NCBI GenBank assembly: GCA_903843315.1
Contig: CAIMPQ010000020.1
Coordinates: forward strand, 1 to 17,484
Origin: an uncultured beta proteobacterium
Lineage (GTDB): Bacteria > Pseudomonadota > Gammaproteobacteria > Burkholderiales > Burkholderiaceae
DNA length: 17,484 nucleotides
Reading direction: 5' to 3'
The notes under the pieces are model-generated. The model was not told the DNA's origin. It made no database searches and saw only the letters and a program-made list of their open reading frames with translations. Numbering within the stretch: position 1 is the first letter of the stretch; each line of letters opens with the position of its first letter. Positions 12,740-17,484 of the stretch are shown one piece after another. The position numbers and the translations under genes are program-made.

Positions 12740-14212
12740 CTAACCAAGCTTTTTACGCAGCAGCTCATTCACCTGACCAGGATTCGCCTTGCCTTGCGAG
12801 GCTTTCATGATTTGGCCTACAAGTGCATTAAAGGCCTTCTCTTTGCCAGAGCGGAACTCTTCAACGGATTTCTGATTTGTGGCGAGAACTTGATCAATAA
12901 TGGTCTCTAAAGCACCGCTATCACTAATTTGTTTAAGGCCTTTAGCGTCAATCACTTGATCCACGGTGCTAATGGTTTTCCCAGCCAAGGCCTCTTCCCA
13001 GAGAACTGCAAAGATATCTTTGGCGATCTTGTTAGAGATGGTGCCATCTGCCACGCGTGTGAGCAATGGGGCTAAGTTTTCTGCTTTTAATGGCGCATTT
13101 GCCACTGCAATCCCCGCGCGATTTAAAGCGGAAGCAAATTCTCCGGCAATAAAATTGGCTGCGGCCTTTGCAAGAGATTTGCCAACAATAGTGGCAAGCT
13201 CTTCAAATACTTTTGCAGTATCACGGTCTTGCGTCAATATTTGCGCGTCATAGGCACTTAAACCATATTCGGTCTGCCATTGCTCGCGCAGCTGTGCAGG
13301 AAGCGCTGGCATCTGATTGCGAACCTCGGCTATCCATGCCTCATCGATTACTACTGGCAACAAGTCCGGGTCTGGAAAATAGCGATAGTCGTTAGCATCT
13401 TCTTTGCTGCGCATACTGCGCGTTTCACCACGATCAGGATCGTATAAACGGGTTTCTTGAACAACGGTGCCACCATCTTCGATCAATTCAATTTGACGAC
13501 GTACCTCATATTGAATGGCTTCCTCCAAGAAACGGAATGAGTTCAGATTCTTAATCTCACAACGTGTACCAAACTCAGCCTGGCCCTTTGGTCGAACCGA
13601 TACGTTTGCATCACAACGGAAAGACCCCTCCTGCATGTTGCCATCACACACGCCCAACCAAACTACAAGGGTATGAAGAGTCTTGGCATAAGCCACAGCT
13701 TCTGCAGCGCTCCGCATTACTGGCTCGGTAACAATTTCTAAAAGAGGAGTGCCAGCACGATTGAGGTCAATGCCGCTAGAAACCTCCCCGTGGGGCCCGA
13801 TAAAACCTTCTTCGTGAACCGACTTACCAGCATCCTCTTCCATATGAGCACGAGTCAGATCAACTACCTTGATCTGATCGCCCACCAAAATCTCAAGATG
13901 TCCACCAACAACCACGGGGATCTCCATCTGACTGATTTGATAGCCTTTTGGTAAATCGGGGTAGAAGTAATTCTTGCGCGCAAAAATACTGGCTGGTGAA
14001 ATCTTGGCCCCAACTGCCAATCCAAAACGAATGGCATGCTCAACGGCTTGACGATTGAGAACTGGCAACACACCCGGTAAAGCTAAATCCACCGCACAGG
14101 CTTGTGTATTGGGTGCCGCCCCAAAACGCGTGCTTGCCCCGCTAAAAATCTTCGATTGGGTTTGTAGCTGTGCGTGGGTCTCAAGACCGATAACGACTTC
14201 CCATTGCATCAT
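12740..14212 (-). CDS. gatB: Asp-tRNA(Asn)/Glu-tRNA(Gln) amidotransferase subunit B
   Basis: GatB is the tRNA-binding and kinase-like subunit of the GatCAB complex, which turns Glu-tRNA(Gln) and Asp-tRNA(Asn) into the correct aminoacyl-tRNAs. The 490-residue protein has VVIGLETHAQL (7-17), the family signature RKNYFYPDLPKGYQISQ (79-95), HMEEDAGKS near 122-130, SFRCDANVSVRPKG and CEIKNLNSFRF, and a C-terminal helical plus YqeY-like tail (about 300-490). Two ATGs in a row begin the gene. The first (14212) overlaps the gatA stop, with GAGG within gatA as a Shine-Dalgarno. The order gatC-gatA-gatB with 4-nt overlaps implies stoichiometric, coupled translation. Confidence 0.97.
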   Translation of the reverse strand: MMQWEVVIGLETHAQLQTQSKIFSGASTRFGAAPNTQACAVDLALPGVLPVLNRQAVEHAIRFGLAVGAKISPASIFARKNYFYPDLPKGYQISQMEIPVVVGGHLEILVGDQIKVVDLTRAHMEEDAGKSVHEEGFIGPHGEVSSGIDLNRAGTPLLEIVTEPVMRSAAEAVAYAKTLHTLVVWLGVCDGNMQEGSFRCDANVSVRPKGQAEFGTRCEIKNLNSFRFLEEAIQYEVRRQIELIEDGGTVVQETRLYDPDRGETRSMRSKEDANDYRYFPDPDLLPVVIDEAWIAEVRNQMPALPAQLREQWQTEYGLSAYDAQILTQDRDTAKVFEELATIVGKSLAKAAANFIAGEFASALNRAGIAVANAPLKAENLAPLLTRVADGTISNKIAKDIFAVLWEEALAGKTISTVDQVIDAKGLKQISDSGALETIIDQVLATNQKSVEEFRSGKEKAFNALVGQIMKASQGKANPGQVNELLRKKLG

Positions 14213-15726
14213 GCCACCTCACATGCTTGACGCAAATGCCAATCACTGGCTCGCTGATATTGATGAGCCACTTGCAATAAGCGCGCCTCAGAAAAGTAAT
14301 TGCCAATTAATTGCATACCAATAGGTAGGTTATTTGCATTAAATCCACAGGGTGCACTCATCGCTGGCAGGCCAGCTAAATTCGTTGAGAGCGTGTAGAT
14401 ATCTTCCAAATACATTTGCACAGGATCGTTTGATTTCTCCCCTAGGCGCCAAGCCACATCAGGGGCTACGGGGCCAAGAATGACATCGCACTCTTTGAAT
14501 GCTGCCTGAAAGTCGGCCGCAATAATGCGACGAATTTTTTGCGCCTGTAGATAGTAAGCATCGTAGTAACCATGACACAGCACATAGGTGCCTATCATGA
14601 TGCGACGCTTTACTTCAGCGCCGAAACCTTCGGTACGCGATTTTTGATACATGTCTCCCATATCTTTGTACTCGTTGGCACGAAGGCCATAACGCACTCC
14701 ATCAAAACGACTCAAGTTACTAGATGCTTCAGCAGGCGCTAATACGTAGTACACCGGGATGGATAACTTCGTTTTAGGCAAACTCACTTCAACAAGCTTG
14801 GCTCCTAGACTTTCTAAAGTTTTAGCTGCTTCATTCACAGACTTCGCGACCTCTACTGCTAAACCTTCGGCAAAGAATTCTTTAGGTAAACCAATGCGCA
14901 AACCTTCCAATGGTTTTGCAGAATTGGTATTGCCTTCTAGCCAACTCTGATTGAGGTAACGACCGTAGTCCTCGCCAGAATCAGCGAGGGATGTGGAATC
15001 GCGGGGATCGTGAGAAGACATTGCTGAAAGTAACAATGCGCAATCCTCTGCAGACTTACCCATTGGTCCAGCTTGGTCTAAGGAAGAAGCATAGGCAATC
15101 ATGCCGTAGCGGGATACGCGCCCATAACTCGGTTTAATTCCGGTTAGGCCACAAAATGCGGCTGGCTGACGAATAGAGCCACCCGTATCAGTGCCCGTAG
15201 CAATCGGCGCCAGTCCAGCAGCAACGGCTGCAGCTGAACCACCTGACGAGCCTCCTGCAACATAAGCCGCATTCCAGGGATTTAAAACGGGTCCATAGGC
15301 TGAGTTTTCATTGGAAGAGCCCATCGCAAATTCATCCATATTGGTCTTACCAAGACACACCATTCCAGCTCCGTTTGGATTACTTTCGTCTGGAATTCCC
15401 AAGTTCGCTACTACCGTCGCATCAAAGGGGCTTTGATAGTCAGCCAGGATTTTGGAGGCGGCAGTCGACTTCCACCCGCGGGTTACAAAGACATCTTTAT
15501 GGGCTATTGGGATGCCGGTTAATTTGCCAGACTTTCCCGAGGAAATTAACTGATCTGCTTTAGATGCTTGCTCTAAACTTAAGTGAGCATTCACATCAAG
15601 GTATGCATTCCACTGCTTTCCAGCCTCAATTCGATTTAAAAAGTACTGGGTTAACTCGGTACTGGATACCTCTTTAGCTGCCAGCGCCTTTGCCATTAAC
15701 GAGATAGGGGTGTTTTGCCAACTCAT
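14209..15726 (-). CDS. gatA: Asp-tRNA(Asn)/Glu-tRNA(Gln) amidotransferase subunit A (amidase)
   Basis: GatA is the glutaminase subunit that releases ammonia and passes it to GatB. The 505-residue amidase-signature protein has the Ser-cisSer-Lys triad: Lys77 (AHKDVF), cis-Ser160 in GGSSGGSAAA and nucleophile Ser184 in DTGGSIRQPA. FCGLTGIKPSYGRVSRYG follows. Residues about 111-118 (PDESNPNGAG region) look like an insertion of about eight residues before LGKTNMDEFAMGSS compared with common GatA sequences. The C-terminal NLAGLPAMSAPCG and LPIGMQLIG are normal. The start ATG at 15726 overlaps the gatC stop (ATGA) and has AGG 7 nt upstream. Confidence 0.97.
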   Translation of the reverse strand: MSWQNTPISLMAKALAAKEVSSTELTQYFLNRIEAGKQWNAYLDVNAHLSLEQASKADQLISSGKSGKLTGIPIAHKDVFVTRGWKSTAASKILADYQSPFDATVVANLGIPDESNPNGAGMVCLGKTNMDEFAMGSSNENSAYGPVLNPWNAAYVAGGSSGGSAAAVAAGLAPIATGTDTGGSIRQPAAFCGLTGIKPSYGRVSRYGMIAYASSLDQAGPMGKSAEDCALLLSAMSSHDPRDSTSLADSGEDYGRYLNQSWLEGNTNSAKPLEGLRIGLPKEFFAEGLAVEVAKSVNEAAKTLESLGAKLVEVSLPKTKLSIPVYYVLAPAEASSNLSRFDGVRYGLRANEYKDMGDMYQKSRTEGFGAEVKRRIMIGTYVLCHGYYDAYYLQAQKIRRIIAADFQAAFKECDVILGPVAPDVAWRLGEKSNDPVQMYLEDIYTLSTNLAGLPAMSAPCGFNANNLPIGMQLIGNYFSEARLLQVAHQYQRASDWHLRQACEVA

Positions 15727-16016
15727 TCAATCACCTTTGGCACCAAGAAGTAACCCTCCTGCTGAGCAGGGGCGGATTTCATATTTTCAGCTCGGTGGTC
15801 TGATTCAGTAACTTGGTCAGCTCGCAATGGTTGAGCCAAATCACGTAAAAATAGGATGGGGTGGGCCAATGGCTCAAGACCAGTTGTGTCAACTGCCTGC
15901 ATTTCCTCTACTAAGGAAAAAATTGCCTGCAATTGAGGCAAAACTGCTTCAGCTTCTGCCTGACTTAACTCAAGCCGGGAAAGGTGCGCAATGCGCTGGA
16001 CATCATCAAGATTCAT
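15723..16016 (-). CDS. gatC: Asp-tRNA(Asn)/Glu-tRNA(Gln) amidotransferase subunit C
   Basis: GatC is the small subunit that wraps and stabilises the GatA-GatB interface. The 97-residue protein has the N-terminal two-helix segment DDVQRIAHLSRLELS (4-18), the central LVEEMQAVDTTGLEPLAHP (35-53) and the C-terminal tail LRADQVTESDHR with GYFLVPKVIE at the end; length is normal. It is the first gene of gatCAB and overlaps gatA by 4 nt. No Shine-Dalgarno precedes ATG 16016 (upstream bases are agcgcccc). With a putative promoter ending only about 11 bp away, the message may be nearly leaderless. It is divergent from mreB across 61 bp. Confidence 0.96.
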   Translation of the reverse strand: MNLDDVQRIAHLSRLELSQAEAEAVLPQLQAIFSLVEEMQAVDTTGLEPLAHPILFLRDLAQPLRADQVTESDHRAENMKSAPAQQEGYFLVPKVIE

Positions 16017-16026
16017 GGGGCGCTAG

Positions 16027-16056
16027 AGTATCATTCCTATATATTTTCATTAACAA
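16027..16056 (-). promoter_or_regulatory. Putative promoter of gatCAB
   Basis: On the minus strand TTGTTA (16056-16051) and GATACT (16032-16027) are spaced by 18 nt, each matching 4 of 6 consensus bases. Transcription would begin near 16020, a few bases before the gatC ATG. On the plus strand the AT-rich TATATATT (16038-16045) in the same 61-bp gap is a possible -10 element for mreB, but I see no good -35 for it. Confidence 0.3.
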
Positions 16057-16077
16057 CTTCTATTTTCCCACTACATC

Positions 16078-17121
16078 ATGTTTGGTTTTTTCCGCAGCTA
16101 CTTTTCCAATGACCTAGCCATCGACCTAGGCACCGCCAACACCTTAATTTATATGCGTGAGCGGGGTATTGTCCTCGATGAACCCTCGGTGGTGGCAATT
16201 CGCCAAGAAGGTGGCCCCAATGGCAAAAAGACCATTTTGGCCGTCGGAAAAGAGGCAAAAGCGATGTTGGGTCGCGTTCCAGGAAATATTGAGGCAATTC
16301 GCCCAATGAAAGATGGCGTGATTGCCGATTTCACTATTACCGAACAAATGCTCAAGCAATTTATCAAACTTGTGCATGAGAGCAAATTATTAAAACCGAG
16401 TCCACGCATCATCATTTGCGTTCCTTGTGGATCTACCCAAGTTGAACGTCGTGCGATTCGCGAATCTGCATTAGGTGCTGGTGCATCACAAGTATTTTTG
16501 ATTGAAGAGCCAATGGCTGCTGCGATTGGTTCTGGCTTACCAGTTTCCGAAGCGGCTGGTTCGATGGTTGTTGACATTGGTGGTGGCACAACTGAAGTTG
16601 GCGTCATGTCATTAGGTGGCATGGTTTACAAAGGCTCTGTTCGTGTTGGTGGCGACAAGTTTGATGAAGCCATTACAAATTACATTCGTCGTAACTACGG
16701 CATGTTGATTGGTGAGCAAACCGCTGAGTTAATCAAGAAAACGATTGGCTCTGCTTTCCCTGGCGCAGAAGTGCGTGAGATGGAAGTAAAAGGTCGTAAT
16801 CTTTCTGAAGGGATTCCACGTAGCTTTACCGTTACAAGCAATGAAATTCTGGAAGCGCTAACTGATCCCCTGAATCAAATCGTGACTGCAGTAAAAGCAG
16901 CTCTCGAGCAGATCCCGCCTGAGTTGGCATCTGATATCGCTGAGCGCGGCATGATGCTTACTGGCGGCGGCGCCTTATTGCGCGACCTTGACCGCCTCTT
17001 GCTTGAAGAGACAGGCTTGCCAATTCATGTAGCAGAAGATCCATTAACTTGCGTCGCTCGTGGTTGCGGAATCGCCCTTGAGCGCATGGATAAGTTAGGC
17101 GGAGTGTTCTCGCACGAGTAA
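16078..17121 (+). CDS. mreB: Rod shape-determining protein MreB
   Basis: MreB is the bacterial actin that forms membrane-bound filaments and guides lateral cell-wall synthesis. The 347-residue protein has a short hydrophobic/amphipathic N-terminus (MFGFFRSYFSND), phosphate-1 loop AIDLGTANTLIY (14-25), VPCGSTQVERRAIRESA (about 118-134), phosphate-2 VVDIGGGTTEVGVMSLGG (about 163-180), an EIPRSF-like GIPRSFTVTSNE and the adenosine motif TGGGALLRDLDRLL (about 294-307). Length and order are canonical. ATG 16078 has no clear Shine-Dalgarno. mreC follows 24 bp after the stop, so this is the start of the mre operon. The nearby dapF and ampG-like genes also serve peptidoglycan. Confidence 0.98.
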   Translation: MFGFFRSYFSNDLAIDLGTANTLIYMRERGIVLDEPSVVAIRQEGGPNGKKTILAVGKEAKAMLGRVPGNIEAIRPMKDGVIADFTITEQMLKQFIKLVHESKLLKPSPRIIICVPCGSTQVERRAIRESALGAGASQVFLIEEPMAAAIGSGLPVSEAAGSMVVDIGGGTTEVGVMSLGGMVYKGSVRVGGDKFDEAITNYIRRNYGMLIGEQTAELIKKTIGSAFPGAEVREMEVKGRNLSEGIPRSFTVTSNEILEALTDPLNQIVTAVKAALEQIPPELASDIAERGMMLTGGGALLRDLDRLLLEETGLPIHVAEDPLTCVARGCGIALERMDKLGGVFSHE

Positions 17122-17145
17122 GCGACATACACGTCGACCAGGGAA

Positions 17146-17484
17146 TTGCAACATAGCGCTCCACCACTTTTCAGACAGGGCATTCCAGCCTTACTTAAAC
17201 TGATTGTCTGTCTGTCGATCAGCATCGCTCTGATGCTGATCGATTTTCGATTCAAAGCGCTCGATCCAATACGTAATAATGTCAATTGGATTTTGCGCCC
17301 CCTTGAATATGTCATGATGGCACCGCGCAATGTATTTGAAGCAGCTTCAGAATATTTCACGACTCGCTCTACGCTTGATCAAGAGAATCAAGTAATGAAA
17401 GTTCGCCAAGCTGAACTCTCGCTACTAGCCAACCAATCAGAATTTTTGATGGTTGAAAATCAAAATTTGCGTGAGTTGATGGCG
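17146..17484 (+). CDS. mreC: Rod shape-determining protein MreC, N-terminal part (cut by window edge)
   Basis: This is the first 113 codons of MreC, the periplasmic bitopic partner of MreB. The reading from TTG 17146 gives (M)QHSAPPLFRQGIPALLKL, then a single membrane helix (about 16-34, LLKLIVCLSISIALMLID). A periplasmic segment RFKALDPIRNNVNWILRPLEYV follows, then the start of the coiled coil (TTRSTLDQENQVMKVRQAEL), ending LRELMA at the window edge. The xxSAPPLFRQG opening is typical of betaproteobacterial MreC and supports TTG as start. The purine stretch AGGGAA lies right against the TTG, closer than usual for a Shine-Dalgarno. No ATG exists before the membrane helix. The gap to mreB is 24 bp with no terminator, so they are cotranscribed. 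Confidence 0.93.
   Translation, partial: MQHSAPPLFRQGIPALLKLIVCLSISIALMLIDFRFKALDPIRNNVNWILRPLEYVMMAPRNVFEAASEYFTTRSTLDQENQVMKVRQAELSLLANQSEFLMVENQNLRELMA

Noticed and set aside
16149..16622. 157-codon open frame on the minus strand
   Set aside because: It is antisense to the highly conserved mreB; its Pro/Ser/Ile-rich composition is typical of a shadow frame.

Overview
The window is a chromosomal housekeeping segment from a betaproteobacterium of the order Burkholderiales. The genus is probably Polynucleobacter or a close relative. This is inferred from the moderate, roughly mid-40s % GC, the betaproteobacterial character of the proteins (SlmA, Cys-depleted DksA, MetX/MetW pair, GatCAB next to MreBC) and the gene order; no search was run. 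Coding density is very high, with no gene-free gap over about 205 bp and no tRNA, rRNA, CRISPR array, IS element or prophage gene.

Layout. Positions 1-342 hold the start of metK (minus strand, cut by the window edge). The 343-544 gap contains a metK promoter and, directly at its predicted transcript start, a compact H-type pseudoknot that closely resembles the SAM-II riboswitch. This would be feedback control of SAM synthetase by its own product, and it is the most interesting non-coding signal here. On the plus strand follow two tandem lipid A late acyltransferase genes and dapF (545-3233). Then come pyrE (minus) and an exonuclease III gene (plus), whose start codons are only 8 bp apart.

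From 4704 to 16016 every gene is on the minus strand. Read in the direction of transcription the order is gatC-gatA-gatB, DUF484-xerC, a YjiA/CobW-type GTPase, then dksA-argB-slmA-metX-metW-ampG-like. Several junctions are 4-20 nt overlaps. A 122-bp spacer before dksA carries three tandem 10-bp repeats over a putative promoter. From 16078 mreB and the start of mreC run on the plus strand to the window edge.

Functional themes: the cell envelope (lipid A acylation, meso-diaminopimelate by DapF, a muropeptide-permease-like transporter, MreB/MreC rod-shape machinery), methionine/SAM metabolism (metK with its riboswitch, metX-metW), arginine and pyrimidine biosynthesis (argB, pyrE), chromosome and division control (xerC, slmA), stringent-response transcription (DksA) and tRNA-dependent amidation (GatCAB). 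dapF is separated from DUF484-xerC and faces the other way. This suggests a roughly 9.5-kb inversion relative to the dapF-DUF484-xerC order that I recall from related genera.
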